Assembly (NCBI GenBank): GCA_008933615.1
Contig: WBUR01000006.1
Coordinates: 54,111 to 118,110 of the forward strand
DNA: 64,000 bases
Direction of reading: 5' to 3'
Source: a bacterium
GTDB taxonomy: Bacteria > CLD3 > SB21
Shown here in pieces: positions 1 through 9,251 of the stretch; the first letter of the stretch is position 1; each line of letters starts with the position of its first letter. A program made the position numbers and the translations under genes. The notes under the pieces were generated by a model. It did not search any database, was not told where the DNA came from, and worked only from the letters and a program-made list of their open reading frames with translations.

Positions 1-95
1 CCAGTGCTCATACCTGATTTCTAGTCGGTATTTTAGCTGACACAATCGAAACATTTTAGAACAAGGATCAAACGAACAATCCAAAATCGTAAATC

Positions 96-102
96 AGAGG
101 AG
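96..102 (+). promoter_or_regulatory. Ribosome binding site of the benzoyl-CoA operon's first gene
   Basis: AGAGGAG lies seven bases before the ATG at 109 and fixes that start. Positions 1-95 hold no recognisable gene; whether the operon begins here or further left cannot be told. Confidence 0.6.
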
Positions 103-108
103 TTACTT

Positions 109-1194
109 ATGTTTAAAAATCATGATCTCGTACCCGACTATACTTTTAAAGAGATCCGGTATGAACTCAAGCCCATCAAGAGATCGTCCGGTCAATCGGT
201 TGAAGGTTTATACGTTGCATGGGTCACTCTCAACAACCCTTCGCAGCTTAATTCATACACCACATTGATGGTCAAAGAAGTGATATTGGCATTCCGTAAA
301 GCGTCCAATTCCCGCGACGTGGTTGCCGTAGTTTTTACCGGTGAAGGCAATCGGGCATTCTGCACCGGTGGAAACACGAAAGAATACGCCGAGTACTACG
401 CTGGCCAGCCCGACGAGTATCGCCAATACATGCGCTTGTTCAACGACATGGTCACCACGATTATGCACTGCGATAAACCGGTGATCAGCCGCGTCAACGG
501 CATGCGTATCGCAGGCGGACAGGAAATAGGAATGGCGTGCGACTTCACCGTAGCGAGCGACCTCGCCGTATTCGGCCAGGCCGGGCCAAAACACGGTTCC
601 GTTCCGGACGGCGGTTCCACCGACTTTTTACCTTTATTTGTCGGAATTGAAAATGCGATGCTCAGTTGTACTTTATGCGAACTCTGGTCTGCGCACAAAG
701 CATACCGTTTGGGATTGATAACCGACGTGCTGCCCGCTCTGAAAAAAGATGGAAAATTTATTCCTAATCCGTTGGTTGTCACCGACCGTTGGCTCGACGA
801 AATGGGCAAGATCGTGCACGGAAATTTCAAGGCCGGCGAAGAAAAAGAGCTCGCAAAAAAACTTATGGCTACTTGCGAAACCGATCTCTCGTTATTGGAC
901 AAGCGGATCGATCAGCTTGTAGAATCATTGATGATGACCGTTCCGGGCTGTTTGACTAAAACGTTGGAATCTATGCGAAAACACAAGCTCGCGCACTGGG
1001 ATAAGAACCGCGAAAGCAACCGCGCCTGGTTGGGCCTCAATATGATGAATGAAGGCCGCGCCGGATTCAGGGCATTCAACGAGGGTACGAAAGAAAATCG
1101 CGAAGTGGATTTCATCAAACTGCGTCAATTACTCGCCCAGGGAGAAAAGTGGAGTGAAAAACTCATTGAAGAAGTTCTGCCAAAGGGAAAATAA
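109..1194 (+). CDS. oah: 6-oxocyclohex-1-ene-1-carbonyl-CoA hydrolase (Oah/BamA/BzdY)
   Basis: A crotonase-fold enzyme that adds water to 6-oxocyclohex-1-ene-1-carbonyl-CoA and opens the ring to 3-hydroxypimeloyl-CoA, the ring-cleavage step of anaerobic benzoyl-CoA degradation in the cytoplasm. The 361 residues match the long BamA form rather than ordinary enoyl-CoA hydratases of about 260. Visible are the oxyanion-hole segment CTGGNTKEY (from Cys85), the helix segment RIAGGQEIGMACDF (133-146) and the BamA hallmark AGPKHGS followed by PDGGSTDFLP (158-174). It is first in a run with a dienoyl-CoA hydratase, a dehydrogenase and benzoyl-CoA reductase genes, which supports the specific assignment. 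The 97-base gap that follows is unusually long for this operon. Confidence 0.93.
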   Translation: MFKNHDLVPDYTFKEIRYELKPIKRSSGQSVEGLYVAWVTLNNPSQLNSYTTLMVKEVILAFRKASNSRDVVAVVFTGEGNRAFCTGGNTKEYAEYYAGQPDEYRQYMRLFNDMVTTIMHCDKPVISRVNGMRIAGGQEIGMACDFTVASDLAVFGQAGPKHGSVPDGGSTDFLPLFVGIENAMLSCTLCELWSAHKAYRLGLITDVLPALKKDGKFIPNPLVVTDRWLDEMGKIVHGNFKAGEEKELAKKLMATCETDLSLLDKRIDQLVESLMMTVPGCLTKTLESMRKHKLAHWDKNRESNRAWLGLNMMNEGRAGFRAFNEGTKENREVDFIKLRQLLAQGEKWSEKLIEEVLPKGK

Positions 1195-1291
1195 AAAGCT
1201 TTCTCGCTGATAAGCGCAGAACAGCAATCTGCGAAAATCAGTGCGATCTGCGGGAGATACTTAACACAAACATTAAAATTTAAAAAACACC
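1195..1291. repeat. Intergenic spacer with decayed repeat and small hairpin
   Basis: Between oah and dch the spacer contains CGCAGA ... TCTGCG as a short hairpin near 1214-1233 and ATCTGCG twice (about 1227 and 1247) in text of the 'aatcagtg-gatctgcggga' kind. Such phrases recur between genes in many FCB genomes, but I recall this only as a general impression. No good Shine-Dalgarno sequence is seen before the dch ATG. Confidence 0.35.
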
Positions 1292-2065
1292 ATGAGCGCT
1301 TATATGAAGATCAAAGTGGAATCTCGCTTCGACGAACAAGTTACTTTCATTTATCTAACCAACGGCAAAGGTAACATCGTTGACAAAGAGATGATGCGGG
1401 AGATCATTCACGCGATCGACATTGCCGCCGAAGATATCCGCACCAAAGCGCTCGTTTTTTCCGGTAGCGGCGATCATTTCTCATTTGGTGCGAGTGTGCC
1501 TGAACATCAAAAAGAGCAGGCTGCGGAAATGTTGAGTACGTTTCATTCTATGTTCAGACGCTTATGCGAGGCCGGAATTCCGACCATCGCGCTTGTGCGC
1601 GGTCAATGTCTGGGCGGCGGGATGGAACTGGCCGCATTCTGTAATTGGGTCATCGCCGCAGAAAATGCACATTTTGGCCAACCTGAGATCGGCCTGGGAG
1701 TCTTTGCGCCGGTGGCATCTTTGCTTCTGCCGTATTTGGTTGCGCAATCGGCTGCCGATGACCTGTTGCTCGCAGGACATTTTATTTCTGCGACACGCGC
1801 CCGTGATATTGGATTGGTTAATACCGTGAGCGCCGATCCGGCAAGAGACGTGGACATTTTGCTGGAACAACATATTCTTACAAAGAGCGGAATCGCTTTA
1901 CGAATGGCGGTCAAGGCAGCGCGGTTTCAGTTTTATCAATCGTTCCTTCGCGATATTCAGATTTTGGAATCCATGTACGTTAACGATCTCATGGCTACGC
2001 ATGACGCCAACGAAGGCATCGCGGCATTCATGGAAAAACGTAAACCCGTTTGGAAAAATACATGA
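1292..2065 (+). CDS. dch: Cyclohexa-1,5-diene-1-carbonyl-CoA hydratase (Dch/BamR/BzdW)
   Basis: A crotonase-family enzyme that hydrates the product of benzoyl-CoA reductase, cyclohexa-1,5-diene-1-carbonyl-CoA, to 6-hydroxycyclohex-1-ene-1-carbonyl-CoA. The 257 residues equal the usual length. The CoA/oxyanion helix is LGGGMELAAF (Gly108-Gly110, Met111, Glu112), followed by GQPEIGLGVFAP. The first oxyanion loop reads SFGASVPEH, as in Dch-like proteins, where ordinary hydratases have AGAD. The stop codon overlaps the next ATG (ATGA at 2062-2065), indicating translational coupling. From sequence alone a related ring-hydrating role cannot be excluded, but the context argues for Dch. Confidence 0.88.
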   Translation: MSAYMKIKVESRFDEQVTFIYLTNGKGNIVDKEMMREIIHAIDIAAEDIRTKALVFSGSGDHFSFGASVPEHQKEQAAEMLSTFHSMFRRLCEAGIPTIALVRGQCLGGGMELAAFCNWVIAAENAHFGQPEIGLGVFAPVASLLLPYLVAQSAADDLLLAGHFISATRARDIGLVNTVSADPARDVDILLEQHILTKSGIALRMAVKAARFQFYQSFLRDIQILESMYVNDLMATHDANEGIAAFMEKRKPVWKNT

Positions 2066-2784
2066 TCAAGATAGATCTTAAGGACAAGGTCGTTGTTATC
2101 ACCGGCGCGGCGAGCGGCATCGGGCGTTCGACCGCAGAAGTTTTTATTCGGGCAGGCGCGTCCGTTGTCGGCCTGGATATTAAGATTCCGGCGGAATCTT
2201 TGAAAGGCGCTCGATTTCTTGAAGTCAATGTAGCCAACTCGAACGACGTTGAGAAATGTTTCCAAAACATTTTGGAAACCGAAGGGCACATTGATTGCCT
2301 CGTTAACAATGCAGGCATTTCAAAAGATGCGCCGGTTTGGAAAATGACCGAATCCATGTGGGATGATGTGATCGATGTAAATCTAAAAGGCGCGTTTAAT
2401 TGTATTCACCATGTAGCGCCGCACTTTCGCGAACAGCAATCGGGAAAGATTGTCAATGTCGCATCCATCAACGGCATGCGCGGCAAATTTGGACTGGCAA
2501 ATTATGCCGCATCGAAGGCGGGTATTATCGGACTCACGAAAGCCGTTGCCACCGAACTGGCTCGTTATCGCGTTAATGTGAACGCTGTTGCTCCGGGCCT
2601 AATCGCCACGCCGCTGGTGATGTCCATGACGCCCGAGGCTTTGGCGAAATCAAAATCGGAGATTCTACTCGGAGAGCCGGGCCAACCTGAGGATGTTGCC
2701 AATACCGTCGTTTTTTTGTGTTCCGATCTTGCAAAGCACATAACCGGCGAAATAATTAAGATCGACGGCGGACAGTATATATGA
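2062..2784 (+). CDS. SDR-family dehydrogenase, probably 6-hydroxycyclohexenecarbonyl-CoA dehydrogenase
   Basis: A short-chain dehydrogenase of 240 residues starting at the ATG that overlaps the dch stop; an in-frame TTG at 2050 is less likely. It has the Rossmann motif TGAASGIG (14-21), NNAG (82-85), and catalytic Asn107, Ser135, Tyr148 and Lys152 (YAASK). Asp39 at the end of beta-2 suggests NAD(H) over NADP(H). By position it should oxidise 6-hydroxycyclohex-1-ene-1-carbonyl-CoA to the 6-oxo compound. In Thauera that step uses a zinc-dependent alcohol dehydrogenase (Had), whereas Azoarcus CIB, as I recall, uses a different enzyme, BzdZ. The general FabG-like sequence alone would not reveal the substrate. 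Confidence 0.82.
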   Translation: MIKIDLKDKVVVITGAASGIGRSTAEVFIRAGASVVGLDIKIPAESLKGARFLEVNVANSNDVEKCFQNILETEGHIDCLVNNAGISKDAPVWKMTESMWDDVIDVNLKGAFNCIHHVAPHFREQQSGKIVNVASINGMRGKFGLANYAASKAGIIGLTKAVATELARYRVNVNAVAPGLIATPLVMSMTPEALAKSKSEILLGEPGQPEDVANTVVFLCSDLAKHITGEIIKIDGGQYI

Positions 2785-2855
2785 TGAGAAAAGATGTAAT
2801 CAGTATGAATCTGTTCTATTAGTGTAATCCGTGTTCTATTGAATGGAGGAAAATT
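2785..2855. repeat. Spacer with an imperfect tandem repeat before the reductase genes
   Basis: Two near-copies of about 19-20 bases lie head to tail at 2802-2820 and 2821-2840, both ending in TTCTATT. They precede the strong ribosome site TGGAGGA of the gene at 2856. The spacer separates the ring-modifying genes from the reductase genes. Confidence 0.5.
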
Positions 2856-4016
2856 ATGACGTTTATCGAAAAATGCCATGGACAGACCCTTGATGAAATA
2901 TTGTATTTGTGCCGTGAATTCAGCGAAGATCCGACGTATCCGACAGTAAAACAATGGAGAGAGGCCGGCGGAAAAGTTGTAGGACATTTTCAGGTTTATT
3001 TTCCTGAAGAGATCGCGCATGCCGCGGGGCTTCTTCCGGTTAAAGTTACCGGCGCGCAACTGGAAGGCATAGGCGCTGAATCGCATTTCGGGTCTTACCT
3101 ATGTTCCGTCATCAAGACTTCACTTGAGCTCTCTATGTCCCATAACCTCGATCTCGATATGTTCGTCTCTCATCCGATCTGCGATGCGGCGCGAAATCTC
3201 GCTGCCATCTGGGGCCGGAATTTTCCGTACAAAAGCCAGATCCTCTATTTGCCGCAGAATCCGAATTCAAATCATTCGATCGAATACTTGCGCAATGAAT
3301 ACGACCGCTTGAAGCAGGACATTGAAAATGTTGCCGGAAGAAAAGTCAGCGATGATGATTTGAGACATTCTATTACGGTTTATAATGAAAGCCGGAATTG
3401 GATGAAAGAACTCTACGATATCAAACGCGATACGCCCTGGCAGATCGACGCTGAAGACGCCTATGCTCTGGTTGCCATGGCGGGTTTTTTGCCGAGAGAA
3501 GAACATAACGAGCTCATGTGCATAGTATTGCCGTTGATTCATGATCGTTCAAGATACGCTCAGGACAAGATGCGGGTCGTATTTGAAGGCGGGTTTTGCG
3601 AACAGCCGCCGTTAGATCTTATCCAAACGATCGGACGCTCATGTTATCTCGTGGATGACGACTTGCTTATTGGACTTCGGTATATACTGGACGAAGTTCC
3701 GGCCACGGGCGATCCTTTACTTCAACTGGCCACAGCCTATATTGAAAACTCATCCTATAGCCCCGTTCAGCATGATCTGCGCAAACCCAAAGAAAAAATG
3801 CTTCTTCAGCGTTTTAAAAATGCCCGCGCCGATGCGGTAATTTTAGCGGCGGCAAAGATGTGCGAGCCCGGACTGGAGGAGCAGGTGGCATATAGCAAGG
3901 CGTTGGACGAACACAAAATCCCCTATTTTATCAGCGAATTTGAGGAAAATCAGAACGCGTTTGACCATATCAGCATTCAGCTCGAAACATTTGTCGAAAA
4001 TTTAATCTTTCAATAG
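2856..4016 (+). CDS. bzdN: Benzoyl-CoA reductase, BcrC/BzdN-type subunit
   Basis: One of the two catalytic-half subunits of ATP-dependent class I benzoyl-CoA reductase, which reduces benzoyl-CoA to the 1,5-dienoyl-CoA by two electrons. It belongs to the 2-hydroxyglutaryl-CoA dehydratase D-component family. At 386 residues it has the length of BcrC/BzdN. The family segment [16 protein letters not shown] is at 49-64, and candidate Fe-S or active-site cysteines are Cys83, Cys109 (HPICD), Cys263 ([10 protein letters not shown]) and Cys336 ([10 protein letters not shown]). It is preceded by GGAGGA and followed after 10 bases by bzdO. A hydroxyacyl-CoA dehydratase is the alternative, but four reductase genes beside oah and dch make the reductase far more likely. 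Confidence 0.9.
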   Translation: MTFIEKCHGQTLDEILYLCREFSEDPTYPTVKQWREAGGKVVGHFQVYFPEEIAHAAGLLPVKVTGAQLEGIGAESHFGSYLCSVIKTSLELSMSHNLDLDMFVSHPICDAARNLAAIWGRNFPYKSQILYLPQNPNSNHSIEYLRNEYDRLKQDIENVAGRKVSDDDLRHSITVYNESRNWMKELYDIKRDTPWQIDAEDAYALVAMAGFLPREEHNELMCIVLPLIHDRSRYAQDKMRVVFEGGFCEQPPLDLIQTIGRSCYLVDDDLLIGLRYILDEVPATGDPLLQLATAYIENSSYSPVQHDLRKPKEKMLLQRFKNARADAVILAAAKMCEPGLEEQVAYSKALDEHKIPYFISEFEENQNAFDHISIQLETFVENLIFQ

Positions 4017-4026
4017 AGGAAACATC

Positions 4027-5325
4027 ATGAGTGAAACTTTATCTAACGAAACGATTGTCGGGCGCGGTGCGCGTGACGGTGCAGACCTGTTCCGAAACTG
4101 GTTCGCCGAATTATCTGACGCGGCGGAAACGGGCCGGCCGTCGGCCTACGTTTTTGTCATGGGCAGCCTGAATGAAATTTTGAAATCATTTGATTTTCCG
4201 GTTGTATTTCCGGAGATCAATTCGCTTCAAACCGCCGTACGCAGAATCTCCGGCGAATACCTGACCGAGGCGGAAGATTACGGTTACTCCCCTGATATTT
4301 GCGGATACGTTAAAGCAGATGTTGCGGTTCAGCTTCGGGGCGGTAAACACCCGATGGGAACCATACCGAAACCTTCAATGGCTGTGTTGACCAATGCGTG
4401 TAACACGTATATCAAGTGGGCGGAAATTTGGGAACGCATGTATCAAATCCCGATAGTGACCATTGACGTTCCTGGGACACGTGGAAAGAAAATATTACGC
4501 GCACAGGATGACAGCCATTTTGAGAATGATCGTAAGTATGTACTTGCACAGTTGAAAGAATTAATTACGGTGTGCGAAAAAGTCAGCGGGAAAAAATTTG
4601 ATATCGATAGATTTCGTGAAGTGCTTTCCTATGCAAACGATATGAGCCGCGCATGGAAAGAGATATTATTATGCAACGAGTCCCGGCCGTCCGTTTTTAA
4701 CGCCCTAACCGACGGAACTATTTTTCTCGGAGTGGCCAATGGATTCAGAGGGACACGTGAAGGAAGCCGTTACTTCAAAGACCTTGCGGAGGAAATGCGC
4801 TACAAAGTCAGTGAGAGAATCGGAACTCTTACCGAGGAAAAATATCGTCTGGCATTTGTTGGTGTACCGTGTTATCCGATTTTCAGGAAATTTAATGAGT
4901 ATTTTTCGCTTTGGGGCGGAAGTTTTGTTCACTCCACTTATTTATGGTTTGCCTCCGGCGGAACCAACCTCGGTTTTGAATACGATCTCGAGCACCCGCT
5001 GGAAAGCCTTGCGGAAGGATTACTCGTGTCGGTGCGCGATGCGATGGACAGCATGTTTCATCAAGACCAGGCCTTGTTACAAATGATGGAAACCTACGCA
5101 ATCGAAGGGGTTGTATATCATCCGATCAAGAGCTGCCGAACCGTTTCGACAGGGCTGGCCGATGGGCGTAAGCATTTGTTAGCAGAGCGGGACGTCGCCA
5201 CTTTATTTTTGGAATCGGATATGATGGATAAACGCGTAGTATCTGAAGCACAAATGAAAAACAGAATTGACGCTTTTTTTGAAGGACTGGCATCGCGGCG
5301 AACTATCGCAGCAGCACAACTATAG
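4027..5325 (+). CDS. bzdO: Benzoyl-CoA reductase, BcrB/BzdO-type subunit
   Basis: The second catalytic-half subunit of class I benzoyl-CoA reductase, 432 residues, also of the HgdB/BcrB family. Cys92 (DICGYVK), Cys125 ([12 protein letters not shown]), a cysteine in [11 protein letters not shown] and one in [12 protein letters not shown] are candidates for [4Fe-4S] ligands. The segment [13 protein letters not shown] is typical of BcrB-like proteins. A clear AGAGGA ribosome site precedes the ATG. Ten bases separate it from bzdN and eleven from the following ATPase gene, so the four subunits are surely co-transcribed. No truncation or frame disruption is visible. Confidence 0.9.
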   Translation: MSETLSNETIVGRGARDGADLFRNWFAELSDAAETGRPSAYVFVMGSLNEILKSFDFPVVFPEINSLQTAVRRISGEYLTEAEDYGYSPDICGYVKADVAVQLRGGKHPMGTIPKPSMAVLTNACNTYIKWAEIWERMYQIPIVTIDVPGTRGKKILRAQDDSHFENDRKYVLAQLKELITVCEKVSGKKFDIDRFREVLSYANDMSRAWKEILLCNESRPSVFNALTDGTIFLGVANGFRGTREGSRYFKDLAEEMRYKVSERIGTLTEEKYRLAFVGVPCYPIFRKFNEYFSLWGGSFVHSTYLWFASGGTNLGFEYDLEHPLESLAEGLLVSVRDAMDSMFHQDQALLQMMETYAIEGVVYHPIKSCRTVSTGLADGRKHLLAERDVATLFLESDMMDKRVVSEAQMKNRIDAFFEGLASRRTIAAAQL

Positions 5326-5336
5326 GAGGTCGAGTA

Positions 5337-6149
5337 ATGGCATATGCAGCAGGAGTGGATGTCGGTTCCACTCAAACAAAAGCAGTGATTATCGATGAGC
5401 GCCGCCGTATCGTGCAGCGATCGCTCATTGACACCGGCGCGAATGTGACCATGGCCGCAGAAAACGCTTTCAAGCAGGCGGTTGAACTTGCCGGTATAGG
5501 CGAACAGGAAGTGGAGTTTGTTATCGGCACTGGCTATGGACGATACAAGGTCACCTTCGGTAATAAGCAAATCACCGAAATAAGTTGTCACGGACGCGGC
5601 GCCGTTCACATGTTTCCGAAGACCCGCACCGTGCTCGATATGGGCGGCCAGGACAGCAAAGCTATTCGTGTGAACGATAAGGGCGAGATCATAGATTTCT
5701 GCATGAACGACAAATGTGCGGCAGGAACCGGAAGGTTTCTCGGCGCGGCGGCGGTAACGCTGGATATTCCGCTGGATAATTTAGGCCCTACCGCACTGCT
5801 TGCTCAGCGAAGCGTGCGCATCAGCACTACATGTACGGTTTTCGCGGAATCTGAGATATTGTCCTGGCTTGGGAAAGGAAAAAAAGTCGAAGATATTCTA
5901 TGGGGCGTTCATCAGTCTATTGCATCACGATCCACCGGACTCTTAAAGAGAGTGGGAGTTGAAGATGAAGTCTCGTTTACCGGAGGTGTTGCGAAAAACA
6001 CGGGAATGATAAAAGCGCTAGAGGAAAGCCTTCAACATAAAATCAATATCAGCGAAGACTCTCATTATATGGGCGCTCTTGGTGCGGCTTTGTTTGCGAT
6101 GGATCATATTATTGCAAGCCGGAAGCCTCATGCAAAGGAGGCCGTATGA
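5337..6149 (+). CDS. Benzoyl-CoA reductase ATPase subunit (BcrA/BcrD/BzdP/BzdQ family), first copy
   Basis: An ASKHA-fold ATPase that couples ATP hydrolysis to low-potential electron transfer into the catalytic half. It has the phosphate-binding start [12 protein letters not shown] (6-17), the second phosphate motif [10 protein letters not shown] (101-110), and the two cysteines known to ligate the bridging [4Fe-4S] cluster: Cys127 in NDKCAAGTG and Cys166 in [10 protein letters not shown]. At 270 residues it is short; Thauera BcrA is longer, while the Azoarcus bzd type has two small ATPases, so the enzyme looks bzd-type. By gene order it would be BzdP, but I cannot tell P from Q by eye. The ribosome site AGGAGGT is strong. 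Confidence 0.9.
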   Translation: MAYAAGVDVGSTQTKAVIIDERRRIVQRSLIDTGANVTMAAENAFKQAVELAGIGEQEVEFVIGTGYGRYKVTFGNKQITEISCHGRGAVHMFPKTRTVLDMGGQDSKAIRVNDKGEIIDFCMNDKCAAGTGRFLGAAAVTLDIPLDNLGPTALLAQRSVRISTTCTVFAESEILSWLGKGKKVEDILWGVHQSIASRSTGLLKRVGVEDEVSFTGGVAKNTGMIKALEESLQHKINISEDSHYMGALGAALFAMDHIIASRKPHAKEAV

Positions 6150-6961
6150 AATACACAGCAGGATTGGATATGGGATCAACGTATATCAAAGCGGTAATCT
6201 TGTCTGAGGATCAGTCCATTTTCGGCAAGGCCATGGCGCCTACAGGATCAAAACTGGTCGAGACGTCGGAATCGGTTCTCGCAGAAGCCATTCGCTCAGC
6301 CGGACTTATTAGAGAGAACATAAAATACATTATCACTACCGGCTACGGCCGCCACATGGTTCCGTTTCGAGATCTTCAGGTCACTGACCTGACCGCCTCG
6401 GCTCGCGGTTCACAGATGCTTTTTCCGACAACTCGCACTATTCTCGACATTGGCGGTCAGACGATGAAGGCTACGCGCGTTGACGATAAAGGAAAAGTCG
6501 TCACGTTTCGCCTCAATGACAAGTGCGCGGCCGGCACAGGCGCTTTTCTAGAGAAGACGGCCCGGTATATGGGGTACAGTACTTCGGATATAGGCTCGCT
6601 GCTGCATTTGTCAAAGCAGAAAGTTCCAATCTCAGGCGTGTGTGCTGTATTTGCGGAATCGGAGGTCATCAGTCATTTATCCGAAGGTGTTCCGCCGGAA
6701 GATATTATGTACGGCGCCATTTCGTCGCTGACAGATCGATCCGTACAGCTTCTCACAAGAATTAAAGCAGAGCCAACCTACATTCTGATCGGCGGTATCT
6801 TGAGATGGGATACCATGGCACGATCGATCGGAAACCAATTGACCGGAACGGTGAATGTTCCAGACGGAGATCTGCCGCAATATGTTACCGCGACGGGCGC
6901 CGCATTGCTTGGGCATTTACGATTACATCAAATTGAGAAAACAGCGACTATAACTGCATAA
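6146..6961 (+). CDS. Benzoyl-CoA reductase ATPase subunit (BcrA/BcrD/BzdP/BzdQ family), second copy
   Basis: The partner ASKHA ATPase, 271 residues, whose start overlaps the preceding stop (ATGA). Motifs are [12 protein letters not shown] (6-17), [10 protein letters not shown] (101-110), and cluster ligands Cys127 (NDKCAAGTG) and Cys166 ([11 protein letters not shown]), at exactly the same positions as in the first copy. The two subunits are clearly paralogues but well diverged, as expected for the heterodimeric activator half of benzoyl-CoA reductase. No ferredoxin or ferredoxin-reducing enzyme follows, so the electron donor must be encoded elsewhere. Confidence 0.9.
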   Translation: MKYTAGLDMGSTYIKAVILSEDQSIFGKAMAPTGSKLVETSESVLAEAIRSAGLIRENIKYIITTGYGRHMVPFRDLQVTDLTASARGSQMLFPTTRTILDIGGQTMKATRVDDKGKVVTFRLNDKCAAGTGAFLEKTARYMGYSTSDIGSLLHLSKQKVPISGVCAVFAESEVISHLSEGVPPEDIMYGAISSLTDRSVQLLTRIKAEPTYILIGGILRWDTMARSIGNQLTGTVNVPDGDLPQYVTATGAALLGHLRLHQIEKTATITA

Positions 6962-6965
6962 TACT

Positions 6966-7559
6966 ATGATAACCGCCATTCAAATTCTGGTTCAGGAACA
7001 CCGCGTCATTGAGTCTATGTTGTTATGTCTTGAACGTCTTGTTGACAATATGCAACGTCAGAAGAAATTGGATAGCGCATACGCACTGACTATTATCACA
7101 TTTCTCCGTGAATTCGCGGATGCTTGTCATCACGGGAAAGAGGAAGATGTTTTATTTAAATTTTCAGATGCTAAAACGGGAGGGCATGGGCCTGTTGAAG
7201 TTCTGATAGAAGAACATTCTCAAGGCAGGGGCTATGTCGGAGAAATGATTAAAAGCCTGAATAAAGCGGGGGAAGGCGATCCTCATGCAATAAGCGTATT
7301 CAGTGACAATGCGCTTGATCTCACTGATATGCTGCGCCGACACATAGAGCGGGAAGACAAAGTGGTGTTTCCGATGATCGAAGAACTCTGCCAATCGGAA
7401 GATGCGGAAAAACTGTGGAAAGATTGTGTTGCAGTTGAAAAGGATGCCGGGGGAAATCGTCACAAGGAATTTATTACTTCCGCAAAATCATGTTGTAACT
7501 ATTTTAATGTTCCGTTCCCTGAAAAAAGTATATCTGAACTAGTTATTCAATTCGCCTAG
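6966..7559 (+). CDS. Hemerythrin-like (HHE) domain protein
   Basis: A predicted soluble four-helix protein of 197 residues with the pattern of a di-iron hemerythrin: His12 (QEHRVIE), the His55-His56 ... Glu60 region (CHHGKEED), His84 (EEHSQGR) and His126 ... Glu130 (RHIEREDKVVFP). It starts four bases after the last reductase subunit, so it is very likely in the same transcript. Hemerythrins bind O2, NO or iron. Beside an oxygen-sensitive reductase a protective or oxygen-sensing role is plausible, but this is inference. The C-terminal third (about 145-197) has two cysteines (CCNYF) and no obvious domain. Confidence 0.85.
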   Translation: MITAIQILVQEHRVIESMLLCLERLVDNMQRQKKLDSAYALTIITFLREFADACHHGKEEDVLFKFSDAKTGGHGPVEVLIEEHSQGRGYVGEMIKSLNKAGEGDPHAISVFSDNALDLTDMLRRHIEREDKVVFPMIEELCQSEDAEKLWKDCVAVEKDAGGNRHKEFITSAKSCCNYFNVPFPEKSISELVIQFA

Positions 7560-7560
7560 T

Positions 7561-7866
7561 ATGTATACATCGCAAAACACAAAATTGCCGATTCTTGGAC
7601 AAAAAAACCACGATGGCGGTTCGGGCTGTACGTATGAAGACGAAACGCTTATAAAGGAAGGATGGGAACGAAGATTTATAGCGGACGAACGAATGGCTAA
7701 AGATTCTGAAGCAACGTATCTCGATTTAGGTTATGAAGTGAAACGCGTTCCTTTTGACAGCGGCTCTATGTCTGAAGATTGCCATGGATGCGAGATAGTT
7801 GTAAAAAAATTTTGTGTCTTGTACACGCGAAAACTTTCTAAAATGAAGCAATATAAATCAGACTGA
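7561..7866 (+). CDS. Small conserved-looking protein with GWERRF and CHGC motifs
   Basis: A 101-residue protein of unknown function that starts one base after the hemerythrin stop. It has a loose N-terminal tail, then GWERRFIADE (34-43), a short alpha/beta segment with YLDLGYEVKRVPF (53-65), a Cys74-His-Gly-Cys77 pair and the ending VLYTRK. Proteins with a similar WERRF...LGFEV...C..C...YTR layout seem familiar to me from other bacterial genomes, but I cannot name a family with certainty. The CxxC may bind a metal or be redox active. Operon position suggests a link to benzoyl-CoA metabolism or protection of the reductase. It converges with glyA, six bases apart. Confidence 0.7.
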   Translation: MYTSQNTKLPILGQKNHDGGSGCTYEDETLIKEGWERRFIADERMAKDSEATYLDLGYEVKRVPFDSGSMSEDCHGCEIVVKKFCVLYTRKLSKMKQYKSD

Positions 7867-7872
7867 TAAGGA

Positions 7873-9159
7873 TTAGGTATACAATGGAAATCCTTTAGCC
7901 AATTCTACCACTTCCTGCCTTATTTTATCTAATGCTATTTCACTATCTGCCTGTTTGATAGCGCGGTCAATAAAATCTGCTATTTTTTTCATTTCCGACT
8001 CCTTCATTCCGCGCGTGGTCAAAGCTGCCGTGCCGATACGGATCCCGCTCGTTACGAACGGCGATTGAGTGTCAAAAGGAACCATGTTTTTATTAACCGT
8101 AATTCCTGCATGCTCGAGAATATTTTCTGCTTTTTTGCCTGTAATATGCTTCCGGGTCAGATCGACCAGTATGAGATGATTATCCGTTCCGCCTGAAACG
8201 AGGTCGTAGCCCAAGTCAACCAACGTTTGCGCAAGAGCCTGGGCGTTTGACACAACTTGTTTAGCGTAAACTTTGAATGACGGCTGCAGCGCTTCTTTGA
8301 ATGCAACCGCTTTGGCGGCGATAATATGCATCAATGGTCCGCCCTGAATTCCAGGCATTACGGTACTATCTAGAATTTCAGACATCATTTTAACTCTGCC
8401 GGATTTAGGCGCAGTAATTCCAAGACGGTTTTCAAAATCTTTCCCCATCAAAATTAGGCCTGAACGTGGGCCGCGCAACGTTTTATGCGTTGTCGTCGTT
8501 ACAAAATCACAATGCGGTATTGGACTCGGATGAATCCCGGCCGCTATGAGCCCAGCCGGATGCGCCATATCGGACATGAGATACGCTCCAATTTCATCGG
8601 CAATCTCTCGAAATTTTTCATATTCAATAAACCGAGGATAAGCGCTGGCGCCGGCGATGATCAGTTTGGGTTTATGTTCACGAGCAACTTTGAAAAGTTC
8701 GTCATAATCAATTCGTCCGGTTTCTTTCTTCACCCCGTATGCCACAACTTTGTACATTTTTCCGGAAAAATTTACAGGACTCCCGTGAGTCAAATGTCCG
8801 CCATGAGCGAGATTCATACCCATGATGGTATCGCCAGGCTGCAATATCGTAAAATATACCGCCATGTTCGCCTGACTTCCTGAATGCGGCTGAACATTGG
8901 CGTAGTCGCATTTAAATAATTCTTTCGCCCTTTCACGCGCGATATTTTCCGCGATGTCAACGAACTCGCACCCGCCATAGTACCGATTCCCGGGATAACC
9001 TTCCGCATATTTATTCGTCAAAACCGTTCCTGCCGCTTCCATTACGGCCTGGCTGACAAAGTTTTCCGAAGCGATCATTTCCAGCGTCGTGTTCTGACGG
9101 GTTTTCTCGCTAATTATGGTTTTAAAAATTTCCGGATCTTGCTTTTCTATAAATTGCAT
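7873..9159 (-). CDS. glyA: Serine hydroxymethyltransferase
   Basis: A cytoplasmic PLP enzyme that interconverts serine and glycine with tetrahydrofolate, feeding one-carbon metabolism. The 428 residues are full length. PLP lysine is Lys226 in [12 protein letters not shown]. Other family segments are [12 protein letters not shown] (25-36), [11 protein letters not shown] (53-63) and [13 protein letters not shown] (196-208). It faces the benzoyl-CoA operon tail to tail and lies downstream of the terminator at 9252-9279, so it has its own promoter in the short upstream region. I see no glycine riboswitch there. Confidence 0.97.
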   Translation of the reverse strand: MQFIEKQDPEIFKTIISEKTRQNTTLEMIASENFVSQAVMEAAGTVLTNKYAEGYPGNRYYGGCEFVDIAENIARERAKELFKCDYANVQPHSGSQANMAVYFTILQPGDTIMGMNLAHGGHLTHGSPVNFSGKMYKVVAYGVKKETGRIDYDELFKVAREHKPKLIIAGASAYPRFIEYEKFREIADEIGAYLMSDMAHPAGLIAAGIHPSPIPHCDFVTTTTHKTLRGPRSGLILMGKDFENRLGITAPKSGRVKMMSEILDSTVMPGIQGGPLMHIIAAKAVAFKEALQPSFKVYAKQVVSNAQALAQTLVDLGYDLVSGGTDNHLILVDLTRKHITGKKAENILEHAGITVNKNMVPFDTQSPFVTSGIRIGTAALTTRGMKESEMKKIADFIDRAIKQADSEIALDKIRQEVVELAKGFPLYT

Positions 9160-9251
9160 TTTTACCTTTCAAAAAATTCAATAGAACCCGGTGTTTTCAT
9201 CAGGGTAATATTTTGCAAATTTTTTGCTTCACAATCAATATCTACTATAAA

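Noticed and set aside
2856..6961. 2-hydroxyglutaryl-CoA or lactoyl-CoA dehydratase instead of benzoyl-CoA reductase
   Set aside because: Those systems need one activator ATPase gene and two dehydratase subunits. Two different ATPases plus oah and dch point to benzoyl-CoA reductase.
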